A stretch of 64,000 nucleotides of DNA from Phycicoccus avicenniae_A. GTDB taxonomy: Bacteria > Actinomycetota > Actinomycetes > Actinomycetales > Dermatophilaceae. The stretch lies in assembly GCF_050496545.1 (NCBI RefSeq), contig NZ_JBNVZV010000010.1, positions 62,001-126,000 on the forward strand, in the 5' to 3' direction. Made by a program: the position numbers and the translations under genes. Numbering within the stretch: the first letter of the stretch is position 1; each line of letters opens with the position of its first letter. The notes beneath the pieces were generated by a model. It was not told the DNA's origin. It did no database searches and saw only the letters and a program-made list of their open reading frames with translations. Positions 48,882-57,349 of the stretch are shown here, in pieces.

Positions 48882-50276
48882 ATGCCCCACCACGACCTCG
48901 TCATCATCGGCAGCGGCTCGGGGAACTCGCTCCTCACCCCCGAGCTGGAGGGCCTGGACGTCGCCATCGTCGAGAAGGGCACCTTCGGGGGCACCTGTCT
49001 CAACGTCGGCTGCATCCCCACGAAGATGTTCGTCCTGCCCGCGGACCGTGTCGTGGAGGCCGAGGACGCCGCTCGCCTGGGCGTCACGTTCGGCGCCCCC
49101 ACCGTCGACTGGCCGGCCATCCGGGACCGGATCTTCGGCCGCATCGACCCGATCTCGCACGGCGGCGAGGAGTACCGGCAGGGCCAGGACCACGTCACGC
49201 TCTACCGCACCCGCGCCCGGTTCACCGGCCCACGCACCCTCGTGCTCGACACCGGGGAGGAGGTCACGGCCGAGCGCGTGGTCGTCGCGGCCGGCAGCCG
49301 AGCCGTCGGCCTGGCCGTCGACGGCCTCACGGGTGCCGACCCGGACCACGGCGTCCACACCTCCGACACCGTCATGCGGATGGACGCCCTCCCCGCGCGG
49401 ATGGTCGTCGTCGGCGGTGGCTTCGTGGCGTGCGAGATGGCGCACGTCTTCTCCGCCCTCGGCGTGCACGTGACGCAGGTCCAGCGCTCGCCGCGGCTGC
49501 TCATGGCCGAGGAGGAGGCGATCTCGCAGCGCTACACCGAGGTCGCGGGCGGCCGGTACGACGTGCGGCTGCGCACGAAGGTGACCGACGCCGAGCACGT
49601 CGACGGCACGTGGCGGCTCACCACGGAGGGTCCCGTTGGCGAGGGCCACCTCGAGGCCGAGACGGTCCTGCTGGCGGTCGGGCGCCGCCCGAACACCGAC
49701 CTGCTCGACGTCCTGGCCGGCGGGCTGGAGACCCACCCGGACGGCCGGCTCGTGGTCGACGCACAGCAGCGGACCAGCGTCCCCAACGTCTGGGCGCTCG
49801 GCGACATCTCGTCCGAGCATCAGCTCAAGCACGTCGCCAACCACGAGGCTCGCATCGTCGCCCACAACCTCGCCGTCGACCTCGGGCGCGTCCCGGGGCC
49901 GGCCCGCGAGGACGACGGCCGCCCGGTCCCGCACGCCGTCTTCGGTCATCCGCAGGTCGCCTCCTTCGGTCCGACGGCCGACCGGCTGCGTTCGGAGGGG
50001 GCCGAGTTCGTCTCGTACACGCAGAAGGTGGGGGACGTCGCGTACGGCTGGGCCCTCGAGGACACCACGGGGCTCCTGACGGTGCACGCGAGCCCGGACG
50101 GGCGGATCCTCGCCGCCCACGCGCTGGGGCCGCAGGCGTCCAGCATCATCCAGCCGCTCATCCAGGCCGCGAGCCTGGGCCAGCAGGCCCACGAGGTGGC
50201 CCGCGGCCAGTACTGGATCCACCCGGCGCTGGCCGAGGTCGTCGAGAACGCCCTCCTCGGGCTCCCGCTCGACTGA
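48882..50276 (+). CDS. mtr: Mycothione reductase
   Basis: A 464-residue pyridine nucleotide-disulfide oxidoreductase. The FAD motif IIGSGSGNSLLTPE is followed by the redox-active pair C39/C44 in GGTCLNVGCIPTKMF. The NAD(P)H motif is VVVGGGFVACEMAHVFSALG, the second FAD motif is NVWALGDISSEHQLKHVANH, and the C-terminal catalytic His/Glu are in YWIHPALAEVVENAL. The SGSGNS N-terminus and missing glutathione features point to mycothiol disulfide as substrate, fitting an actinobacterium. It stands 5 bp after the glycosyltransferase. Confidence 0.92.
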   Translation: MPHHDLVIIGSGSGNSLLTPELEGLDVAIVEKGTFGGTCLNVGCIPTKMFVLPADRVVEAEDAARLGVTFGAPTVDWPAIRDRIFGRIDPISHGGEEYRQGQDHVTLYRTRARFTGPRTLVLDTGEEVTAERVVVAAGSRAVGLAVDGLTGADPDHGVHTSDTVMRMDALPARMVVVGGGFVACEMAHVFSALGVHVTQVQRSPRLLMAEEEAISQRYTEVAGGRYDVRLRTKVTDAEHVDGTWRLTTEGPVGEGHLEAETVLLAVGRRPNTDLLDVLAGGLETHPDGRLVVDAQQRTSVPNVWALGDISSEHQLKHVANHEARIVAHNLAVDLGRVPGPAREDDGRPVPHAVFGHPQVASFGPTADRLRSEGAEFVSYTQKVGDVAYGWALEDTTGLLTVHASPDGRILAAHALGPQASSIIQPLIQAASLGQQAHEVARGQYWIHPALAEVVENALLGLPLD

Positions 50277-50284
50277 GTGCGGGG

Positions 50285-51022
50285 TCAGGCCGGGCGCTGC
50301 GGGCTGCGGTCGGTGAGGCAGTAGACGCGACCGACCGGGTCGGTGAGGACGGTCCAGAACGCGTTGACCGCCACCACGCGCGCTCCGGCGGACACGTGCC
50401 GCTCGGTGTCGGCGGACCGGTCCGCGCAGGCGAGGTCGACGTGCGCGCGGACCTCGCCGTCCTCCTCGCCGAGGCGCTGCAGGAGCAGCCGGATCGGCAG
50501 CGGCGCTCCCCCGTCGGCGTTGGCGAACTCCGGCAGTCGGCCCTCCCGCCGGGGCCAGCCGGTGAGCGCCGGCCAGTAGGCGTTCTCGGTGTCCCAGTGG
50601 CGTCTCGGCACGTCGAGGCAGACCTGGTCCAGGATGCTCGTCAGCCCCTCACGGTCCTGGGCGGACTCGCCGGCCCACGTCGTCAGGCAGTGCACGAACC
50701 CGCCCGGTGACCGGAGGACGACCACGGTCTCGCCGATCGTCCCGACGCGCGTCGCGCCGAGCGACTCCGCGTGCTCGGCCGCTGCGTGGACGTCCTCGAC
50801 GTCGAGGTCGACGTGCACGCCGCCGGGGCCGTCGTCCACCGCCTGCAGCTTGACCCACGCCTCGCCGTGGTGCGGTGCGAGCGTGGCGAACTCGCGATGC
50901 CCACCGCGCCGGTCGACGAGGTCCTGGCCGGTGACCTCGGACCAGAAGCCCCACGAGCGCTCGGCATCGGCACGTGGTGTGTCGAGGAACATCCAGGCCC
51001 AGCGGGGTGCGGACGGGTTCAT
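50285..51022 (-). CDS. Two-domain VOC family protein
   Basis: A 245-residue protein with tandem VOC modules. The first (about 5-115) has WAWMFLDTPRADAERSWGFW, GVHVDLDVEDVHAAAEHAES and SPGGFVHCL; the second ends WTVLTDPVGRVYCLTDR. The ATG at 51022 overlaps the menC stop (ATGA), so it is produced with menC, though no link to menaquinone is known. The substrate is unknown. Confidence 0.85.
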   Translation of the reverse strand: MNPSAPRWAWMFLDTPRADAERSWGFWSEVTGQDLVDRRGGHREFATLAPHHGEAWVKLQAVDDGPGGVHVDLDVEDVHAAAEHAESLGATRVGTIGETVVVLRSPGGFVHCLTTWAGESAQDREGLTSILDQVCLDVPRRHWDTENAYWPALTGWPRREGRLPEFANADGGAPLPIRLLLQRLGEEDGEVRAHVDLACADRSADTERHVSAGARVVAVNAFWTVLTDPVGRVYCLTDRSPQRPA

Positions 51023-52020
51023 GCGGGACCTCCGGGGTCGAGGTGGGCGTGCGCTGCGGCGACCCGCTCGCGCCACCAGGTGGTGCGCTCGGGCGGCGCG
51101 GCCCAGCGGTCGAGCAGGTCCGGGTCGGCGGCGACCCGCCCGGCGGGCAGCGAACCCGCCTGCGGCACCAGCGGTTCCGGCGTGACGTCACCCTCGAGCA
51201 GCGCGACGGTGCCGAGACCGCATGCGTACGGCAGGTCCGGGAGGGCGGCGGCGAGGGCGACGCCGGCGGCCATCCCGACGCTCGTGTCGAGGGCGGAGGA
51301 GACGACCGCCGGCAGCCCGCAGGCCTGCACCACCTCCAGCGCCGCCCGCACACCACCGAGGGGTGCGACCTTGACCACGACGACGTCGGCGGCGGCGAGG
51401 TCGCGCACGCGCAGGGGGTCCGAGGCCTTGCGGATGGACTCGTCGGCGGCGACCGGCACACCGAGCCCCCGGCGGCCGAGCAGCAGCCGCAGGTCGCGCA
51501 GCTCCTCGACCGTGGCACAGGGCTGCTCGGCGTACTCGAGGTCGTAGCGCGCCAGCCGGCCGAGCACGTCCGCGGCCTCCTCGACACCCCACCCACCGTT
51601 GGCGTCGACGCGGATGCGCCCCTCGCGGCCGAGCGCCGCGCGGACGGCCGCGACCCGGTCGACGTCGGCGGACGACGGCTGCCCGCGCTCGGCGACCTTC
51701 ACCTTCGCGGTGGTGCACCCCGGGAACCGGGCCAGCACACCCGGCACCTCGCCCGGCCCGACGGCCGGCACGGTGGCGTTGACGGGCACGGTGCCCCGCA
51801 CCGTCTCCGGCCAGCTCTCCCACGCCGCTTCGACCCCGGCGGCGAGCCAGCGCGAGGCCTGGGCCGGGCCGTACTCGAGGAACGGCGCGAACTCGCCCCA
51901 GCCCTCGGGGCCGTGCAGCAGGGCGGCCTCGCGCACGCGCACACCGCGGAACGGCACACGCATCGGGATCGCGACGACGTGCAGGCCGGCGAGCAGCTCG
52001 TCGACGGCGGGGAGGCTCAC
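51019..52020 (-). CDS. menC: o-Succinylbenzoate synthase
   Basis: A 333-residue enolase-superfamily dehydratase of menaquinone synthesis. The catalytic lysine pair is in CTTAKVKVAE, the metal ligands are the aspartate of RIRVDANGGW, the glutamate of LEYAEQPC and the aspartate of VPVAADES, and the second lysine is in VVVVKVAPLGG. The region SALDTSVGMAAGVALAAALP is typical of actinobacterial MenC. The start is the GTG at 52020. It is coupled to the downstream VOC gene. Confidence 0.93.
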   Translation of the reverse strand: MSLPAVDELLAGLHVVAIPMRVPFRGVRVREAALLHGPEGWGEFAPFLEYGPAQASRWLAAGVEAAWESWPETVRGTVPVNATVPAVGPGEVPGVLARFPGCTTAKVKVAERGQPSSADVDRVAAVRAALGREGRIRVDANGGWGVEEAADVLGRLARYDLEYAEQPCATVEELRDLRLLLGRRGLGVPVAADESIRKASDPLRVRDLAAADVVVVKVAPLGGVRAALEVVQACGLPAVVSSALDTSVGMAAGVALAAALPDLPYACGLGTVALLEGDVTPEPLVPQAGSLPAGRVAADPDLLDRWAAPPERTTWWRERVAAAHAHLDPGGPA

Positions 52021-52044
52021 GCCCCCACGCTAGACCCGGCCGGC

Positions 52045-53316
52045 TCAGAGCTTCGCGAGTGCCTTCTGGATCTCGTTGACGGCCAGCGCCGCGAAGGCCA
52101 GCGCGCACAGGCCCATCCAGAGGTTGGACCAGAGCCGGTTGCGCCACTCCCCCGGCACGCGGTCGGAGTTGAGCATCCACAGGAGGGTGACGGCGAGGAA
52201 CGGCATGAAGAACGCGCCGAGGATGCCGTAGGCGAGGATCAGCCAGACCGGCTGGCCGAGCGCGATGAGGATGATCGGCGGGAAGGTCAGCCAGAGGATG
52301 TACGCCTTGTACCAGCGCCCGCCGATGCCGCGGTCGGGGTGGTCGTCGGCGAGGCCGCGGACGTGCCCCACGAAGTCGGCGAACATCAGCGAGACGCCGT
52401 TCCAGACGCCGACGAGCGAGGACATCGCGGCGGCCCAGAAGCCGACGAGGAAGACCTTGCTGGCCCAGGTGCCGTAGCGGTCGTCGAGGACGTCGGCGAG
52501 GTCGAGCAGCCCCTTGTCGCCGGTCTGGACGGCGATCTGCGCGGAGTACAGGAGCTCGGCGCCGACGATCAGCGTGGCGACGACGAAGATGCCGGTGACG
52601 ATGTAGGCGACGCGGTTGTCGAGGCGCATCACCTTCATGTGCCGCGGTGTGGTCCAGCCCTTCTCGCGGATCCAGTACCCGTACGCGGCGAGCGTGATGG
52701 TGCCGCCGACGCCGCCGGCCACGGAGAGGACGTTGACCATCGAGCCGGCCGGGATGGTCGGGACGAGCCCGACGACGAGGTCGGGGATGTTCGGCACCGT
52801 GAGGACGGCGGCGCCGACCATCGTCACGAACATCAGCGCGACCAGTGCGGCACAGACCTTCTCGAAGAGCGCATACCGACCGGCCCACACGAGGACCAGC
52901 CCGATGAGCCCGGACAGCACGCCCCACACCGGCACCGGGAGCGCCGGGAAGAGCGAGTGCAGCGGGAGGCCCGTGCCGGCCATCGCCGCGGCGCCGTAGA
53001 CGAAGCCCCAGACGACGATGTACGGCCCGAAGTAGAAGAGCGTCCAGCGGCCCAGGCTGGACCAGCCCTCGTAGATGGTCTTGCCCGTGGCGAGCGTCCA
53101 CCGACCGGCGCCCTCCACGAGGACGATCTTCATGAGGCAGCCGACGACGACGGCCCACAGCAGGGCGTACCCGTACTTCTGGCCGGCGATGAGGGTGGCC
53201 ACGAGGTCGATGGCACCGACACCGGTGGCGGCGACGACCAGGCCGGGCCCGATCAGCCTCCACCGTGGCGGGGAACCGGACTCGGACTGCTGGGGCGGCG
53301 AGGTCGTCGTCGACAT
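52045..53316 (-). CDS. Nramp-related membrane transporter lacking the DPGN motif
   Basis: A 423-residue carrier with about eleven helices in the LeuT-like Nramp arrangement, starting LIGPGLVVAATGVGAIDLVA then GQKYGYALLWAVVVG. In metal-transporting Nramp proteins helix 1 carries DPGN and helix 6 a Met/His site. Here helix 1 reads VGAID and helix 6 GGTITLAAYGYW, so the classical manganese/iron site is absent. It belongs to the Nramp-related group with unknown or non-metal substrates. The ATG at 53316 is used. Monocistronic. Confidence 0.85.
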   Translation of the reverse strand: MSTTTSPPQQSESGSPPRWRLIGPGLVVAATGVGAIDLVATLIAGQKYGYALLWAVVVGCLMKIVLVEGAGRWTLATGKTIYEGWSSLGRWTLFYFGPYIVVWGFVYGAAAMAGTGLPLHSLFPALPVPVWGVLSGLIGLVLVWAGRYALFEKVCAALVALMFVTMVGAAVLTVPNIPDLVVGLVPTIPAGSMVNVLSVAGGVGGTITLAAYGYWIREKGWTTPRHMKVMRLDNRVAYIVTGIFVVATLIVGAELLYSAQIAVQTGDKGLLDLADVLDDRYGTWASKVFLVGFWAAAMSSLVGVWNGVSLMFADFVGHVRGLADDHPDRGIGGRWYKAYILWLTFPPIILIALGQPVWLILAYGILGAFFMPFLAVTLLWMLNSDRVPGEWRNRLWSNLWMGLCALAFAALAVNEIQKALAKL

Positions 53317-53362
53317 GCGGCCCCACCCTTCCGCACCCGGCGGCCCATCGGGGCTTTCGGCG

Positions 53363-54274
53363 TCACCGCATGTCCGGACCCCCGGTGCGCTCCCGCAGCA
53401 CCAGCGCGCGGTCGCGCATGCCGATGACCCGTCGCCGGAACACCCCGAGCAGCAGGGCCGGGTCGCCGAGGGGGACGACGTCCGGGCTCTGCGACCCGTA
53501 GTAGCCGCTCCCGGAGAAGCCCGCCGGCCCACCACCGACGGCGTGCGCGAGCGATGTGGCGCGGCTGCTCGGGGCGGACCGCAGGCCGAACACCTCCTGC
53601 ACGTCCCGGGACCGCAGCGGGCGGCCGGCCCCCGCGAGGTCGTTGCCGCGTGCCACCGCCCAGACGAGCGCGGCGGCGGTGGTGTCGTCGCGGTCGCCGC
53701 GGAGGAGGGCGTACGGGTCGTCGCGCACCAGCCGCGCGAGGAGACGGCGCGTCGCGGTCAGGCCCTCGGCACCGAGCATCTCGAGGGCGGGCCCGGCCAG
53801 CCGGCGCTCGATCCCCTCTGCTCTCTCGCGCCGGTGCCCCTCGACGCCGTCGAGCCGCAGCTCCTCCTCGTCGGGGAGCGGTGTGCCGGTGAGCGACGAC
53901 AGGGCGTCGGCGCCCCCGACGGCCGTGGCCAGCCAGGCGAGCTGCAGCTCGTGGCCGGGAGGTACGGGCGGTGGCGGTGGCGGCCTGCGGTCCTCGAGCT
54001 CGAGCGCGGCACAGGCGTACTCGCTCGCGTGCACCGGCGTACGGAGGACATCGACCACGCGGTCGCCGATGAGGACGATCGTCGTGACCTCGTCGCGCCG
54101 GGTGCTCAGGAGGTCGACGTCCGACACCCGGCTCTCTCCCCGGGAGTACCCACCCCACGGCTCACCCCAGGACCCCGTGGGCTCGTCGTTCCGCCACCGG
54201 TCCGGGCGCAGGACGCCGTCGAGGTCCTCCTCCCAGCGTCGTCCTCCGCGCGACCCCTGCCACCCGTCGACCAC
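53363..54274 (-). CDS. Hypothetical protein with proline-rich hinge
   Basis: A 303-residue protein that I do not recognise. The N-terminal 100 residues have a strand pattern (TTIVLIGDRVVDVLRTPVHA). A run of six prolines follows (RRPPPPPPVPPG, about residue 100), then a helical part rich in Arg and Leu and a Gly/Tyr segment GGGPAGFSGSGYYGSQ near the C-terminus. The GTG at 54274 is favoured because AAGGAGG lies 8 nt upstream. It is divergent from menB. Confidence 0.6.
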   Translation of the reverse strand: MVDGWQGSRGGRRWEEDLDGVLRPDRWRNDEPTGSWGEPWGGYSRGESRVSDVDLLSTRRDEVTTIVLIGDRVVDVLRTPVHASEYACAALELEDRRPPPPPPVPPGHELQLAWLATAVGGADALSSLTGTPLPDEEELRLDGVEGHRRERAEGIERRLAGPALEMLGAEGLTATRRLLARLVRDDPYALLRGDRDDTTAAALVWAVARGNDLAGAGRPLRSRDVQEVFGLRSAPSSRATSLAHAVGGGPAGFSGSGYYGSQSPDVVPLGDPALLLGVFRRRVIGMRDRALVLRERTGGPDMR

Positions 54275-54382
54275 CGCGACCACCTCCTTGCTCCGGCACC
54301 TGCGGCCGGGCGCGACCCGATGACCCGACCCTGTCAGGGCCTCCGCTCCCGGCCGCCGGGTTTTCCACAGGCCGCCCACGGA

Positions 54383-54388
54383 TAGCCT
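54383..54388 (+). promoter_or_regulatory. -10-like hexamer TAGCCT
   Basis: TAGCCT ends 7 nt before the GTG of menB at 54396. Confidence 0.45.
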
Positions 54389-54395
54389 TGCGCGC

Positions 54396-55337
54396 GTGAG
54401 TGCGATCGACGGCGTCAGCGAGACCTTCGACCCGGCCGCGTGGCAGGAGGTGCCCGGCTTCGAGGACCTCACCGACGTCACGTACCACCGGGCCGTCGAC
54501 GTCGGCTGCGTGCGGGTCGCCTTCGACCGCCCCGAGGTGATGAACGCCTTCCGGCCGCACACCGTCGACGAGCTCTACCGCGTCCTCGACCACGCCCGGC
54601 GCACGCCGGACGTCGGTGTCGTCCTCCTCACCGGCAACGGCCCCGGCCCGCAGGGCAACGGCGCCGCCGGCAAGTGGGCCTTCTGCACCGGCGGGGACCA
54701 GCGCATCCGCGGCCGCTCCGGGTACCAGTACGCCGACGGCACGACCGCCGACACCGTCGACGAGCGCCGCGTCAAGGCCGAGGGCGGGCGGCTGCACATC
54801 CTCGAGGTGCAGCGGCTCATCCGCACGATGCCCAAGGTCGTCGTCGCCGTCGTCGGCGGGTGGGCGGCCGGCGGTGGGCACAGCCTGCACGTCGTCTGCG
54901 ACCTCACGGTCGCCTCGCGCGAGCACGCGGCGTTCAAGCAGACCGACGCCGACGTCGGCTCGTTCGACGGCGGCTACGGCAGCGCCTACCTCGCGAAGAT
55001 GGTGGGGCAGAAGTTCGCCCGCGAGATCTTCTTCCTCGGGCGCACCTACTCCGCCGAGGACATGCACCGGATGGGTGCCGTCAACATCGTCGCCGACCAC
55101 GCCGAGCTCGAGGTCGAGTCGCTGCGGCTGGCGCGCGAGGTGATGGGCAAGAGCCCGCAGGCGCAGCGGATGCTCAAGTTCGCCTTCAACCTCCTCGACG
55201 ACGGGCTGATGGGCCAGCAGGTCTTCGCCGGCGAGGCAACCCGGCTCGCCTACATGACCGACGAGGCCGTCGAGGGTCGCGACCAGTTCCTCGAGAAGCG
55301 CGACCCCGACTGGTCGCCGTTCCCCTGGTACTTCTGA
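54396..55337 (+). CDS. menB: 1,4-Dihydroxy-2-naphthoyl-CoA synthase
   Basis: A 313-residue crotonase-fold enzyme that closes the naphthoquinone ring from OSB-CoA. Seen are VAFDRPEVMNAFRPHTVDEL, FCTGGDQRIRGRSGYQY (oxyanion loop), VVAVVGGWAAGGGHSLHVVC and QTDADVGSFDGGYGSAYLAK with the conserved Asp and Tyr. The end EKRDPDWSPFPWYF is the typical MenB C-terminus. The start is a GTG with a -10-like TAGCCT 7 nt before it. Confidence 0.96.
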   Translation: MSAIDGVSETFDPAAWQEVPGFEDLTDVTYHRAVDVGCVRVAFDRPEVMNAFRPHTVDELYRVLDHARRTPDVGVVLLTGNGPGPQGNGAAGKWAFCTGGDQRIRGRSGYQYADGTTADTVDERRVKAEGGRLHILEVQRLIRTMPKVVVAVVGGWAAGGGHSLHVVCDLTVASREHAAFKQTDADVGSFDGGYGSAYLAKMVGQKFAREIFFLGRTYSAEDMHRMGAVNIVADHAELEVESLRLAREVMGKSPQAQRMLKFAFNLLDDGLMGQQVFAGEATRLAYMTDEAVEGRDQFLEKRDPDWSPFPWYF

Positions 55338-55366
55338 GCCCTCCTCCTCTGGCAGGGTTGCCTGCC

Positions 55367-56797
55367 ATGTCGACGACCACCGCACCGGACACCGAGGAGC
55401 GCGGGCTGGCCCGCGTCGCCCAGACCTTCGCCGCCTTCACCGAGAAGTGGTTCCCGGACGCGTGGGTCTTCGCCGCCCTCGGCGTCGTCATCGTCTCGGT
55501 CGCGGCGCTGGCCAACGGCTCGACGCCGGCGGCGGTCGCCGAGACCTTCGGCACGGGGTTCTGGGACCTGACCGCCTTCACCCTGCAGATGGCGATGGTC
55601 GTCCTGACCGGGTACGTCGTGGCGACCGCGCCGCCCGTCGCCCGGCTCATCGAGGCGCTCGCGCACGTGCCGAACGACCCGCGTCGTGCGGTGGCCTTCG
55701 TCGCACTGCTGTCGATGAGCGTCTCGCTGCTCAACTGGGGTCTGTCGCTGATCTTCGGCGGGCTGCTCGCCCGAGCCGTCGCGCGCCGTGAGGACCTGCG
55801 CGTCGACTACCGCGCGCTCGGTGCCGCCGCGTTCATGGGCCTCGGCGCGGTGTGGGCGCTCGGCCTCTCCTCGTCGGCCGCCCAGCTCCAGGCCACACCG
55901 GCCTCGCTGCCCGCGCCGCTCCTCGACATCACCGGCGTCCTCGACTTCGGGACGACGATCTTCACCTGGCAGTCGATGGTCTCCGCGCTCGTCCTCATCG
56001 TCCTCACCACCGTCATCTCCTACGCGTCCTGCCCGCGCGGGGCGTCGGTGCGCACCGCCGAGGACATGGGCATCGACACCGAGGACCTGCCGGACGAGCC
56101 GCCGGTGCGTGAGCGGCCGGGTGAGTGGCTCGAGTACTCGCGGGTCCTGCCGATCCTGCTCGGGGTCATCACGCTCGGCTGGCTCGTCGGGCAGCTGCTG
56201 GAGAAGTCGGCGGTCGCCGTCCTCAGCAGCCTCAACGGCTACCTGCTCGTCTTCCTCGTCCTCGGGCTCGTGCTCCACGGCACGCCCCGCCGCTTCCTCA
56301 ACGCCGTGCAGAAGGCGGTGCCGGCGACGGCGGGCATCCTCGTGCAGTTCCCGCTCTACGCCGCGATGGCCGCGGTCCTCACCAAGGCCGAGGGCCGCGG
56401 CGGCGAGACGCTCTCGGACCACCTGTCCTCGATCTTCACCTCGTTCGGTGGCGGCGGCGGGTTCGCCGTCGCGCTCGCGATCTACACCGCGGTGCTCGGT
56501 ATCCTCGTGCCCTCCGGGGGTGGCAAGTGGCTCGTCGAGGCGCCGTACGTGATGCAGGCCGCGACGGACGTGCAGATGAACCTCGGCTGGACCGTGCAGA
56601 TCTACAACATGGCCGAGGCGCTGCCCAACCTCGTCAACCCGTTCTTCATGCTGCCGCTGCTGGCCGTCCTCAAGCTGCGGGCGCGCGACCTCGTCGGGTT
56701 CACGTTCCTGCAGTTCGTGATCCACCTGCCGGTGGTGCTGCTGCTCGTGTGGCTGCTCGGCAACACCTTCGACTTCGTGCCGGCTGTCCAGCCCTAG
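55367..56797 (+). CDS. AtoE-type short-chain fatty acid transporter
   Basis: A 476-residue membrane protein of the AtoE/short-chain fatty acid family with about 10-12 helices. Clear segments are KWFPDAWVFAALGVVIVSVA, GFWDLTAFTLQMAMVVLTGY, SLLNWGLSLIFGGLLARAVA, the mid-region FPLYAAMAAVLTKAE, and VPSGGGKWLVEAPYVMQAA. It probably imports acetoacetate or short fatty acids. It begins 29 bp after menB but has no obvious link to menaquinone. Its stop overlaps the convergent gene by 4 bp. Confidence 0.9.
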   Translation: MSTTTAPDTEERGLARVAQTFAAFTEKWFPDAWVFAALGVVIVSVAALANGSTPAAVAETFGTGFWDLTAFTLQMAMVVLTGYVVATAPPVARLIEALAHVPNDPRRAVAFVALLSMSVSLLNWGLSLIFGGLLARAVARREDLRVDYRALGAAAFMGLGAVWALGLSSSAAQLQATPASLPAPLLDITGVLDFGTTIFTWQSMVSALVLIVLTTVISYASCPRGASVRTAEDMGIDTEDLPDEPPVRERPGEWLEYSRVLPILLGVITLGWLVGQLLEKSAVAVLSSLNGYLLVFLVLGLVLHGTPRRFLNAVQKAVPATAGILVQFPLYAAMAAVLTKAEGRGGETLSDHLSSIFTSFGGGGGFAVALAIYTAVLGILVPSGGGKWLVEAPYVMQAATDVQMNLGWTVQIYNMAEALPNLVNPFFMLPLLAVLKLRARDLVGFTFLQFVIHLPVVLLLVWLLGNTFDFVPAVQP

Positions 56798-57249
56798 CCG
56801 GAACCGCCGAGGTCGACCTCGTAGGCCTCGAACACGAGGTCCGAGCCACGCTGGCGGTGCCGCACGACCCGCCCGATGAGGGCGGTCGCCGCCTCGCGGT
56901 GTGCGCGCACGGCGTCCGCCCCGGTGAGCCCGTCGTCGCGCTCGTCGAGCAGCCGGTCGACCTCCTCGAGGAAGGCCACGTGGTCGGCGAGCTGGGCCTC
57001 GACGTCGCGCGAGAGGCGCGGGGCGTGGGCGCGCAGGTCGGCGTAGAGGCCGCCCGGCGCCTCGGTGAGCGCGACGTGGTCGCGCAGGTCGTGGGCCAGC
57101 TCGGTGAGGGCGGCCCGGACCCGGCGGCGCCACGTGGGTCCGAGCCCGACGGGCAGCGCGAGCGCGGCGTCGAGGGCGGCCATCGAGTCCCCCAGCTCGG
57201 CCCGTTGGGCGCGCACCTGCTCCAGGTGCGACGCGAGCGCCTCGTCCAC
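56794..57249 (-). CDS. Hemerythrin-like (HHE) domain protein
   Basis: A 151-residue four-helix protein. Candidate iron ligands follow the HHE pattern: His at the start of the first helix (MDEALASHLEQVRAQ), H and E in ELAHDLRDHVALTEAPG, H in LADHVAFLEEVDRL and H in AVRAHREAATALIG. Such proteins bind oxygen, nitric oxide or metal. One ligand position is uncertain. It overlaps the AtoE gene end by 4 bp and is divergent from menE. Confidence 0.7.
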   Translation of the reverse strand: MDEALASHLEQVRAQRAELGDSMAALDAALALPVGLGPTWRRRVRAALTELAHDLRDHVALTEAPGGLYADLRAHAPRLSRDVEAQLADHVAFLEEVDRLLDERDDGLTGADAVRAHREAATALIGRVVRHRQRGSDLVFEAYEVDLGGSG

Positions 57250-57337
57250 GGGCCACCTCCTGGGGTCGCCTCCATGCTCCCGCCGATCGCCCCGGCTGAC
57301 CAGCCCGGCCGCTGCCGGGGCCGGGAGCCGGCGTCCC

Positions 57338-57343
57338 TAGAGT
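57338..57343 (+). promoter_or_regulatory. -10-like hexamer TAGAGT
   Basis: TAGAGT ends 6 nt before the ATG of menE at 57350. Confidence 0.45.
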
Positions 57344-57349
57344 GGCGGG

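Noticed and set aside
50285..52020. VOC protein as a menaquinone enzyme
   Set aside because: Coupling to menC is the only support; no known pathway step needs a VOC enzyme.
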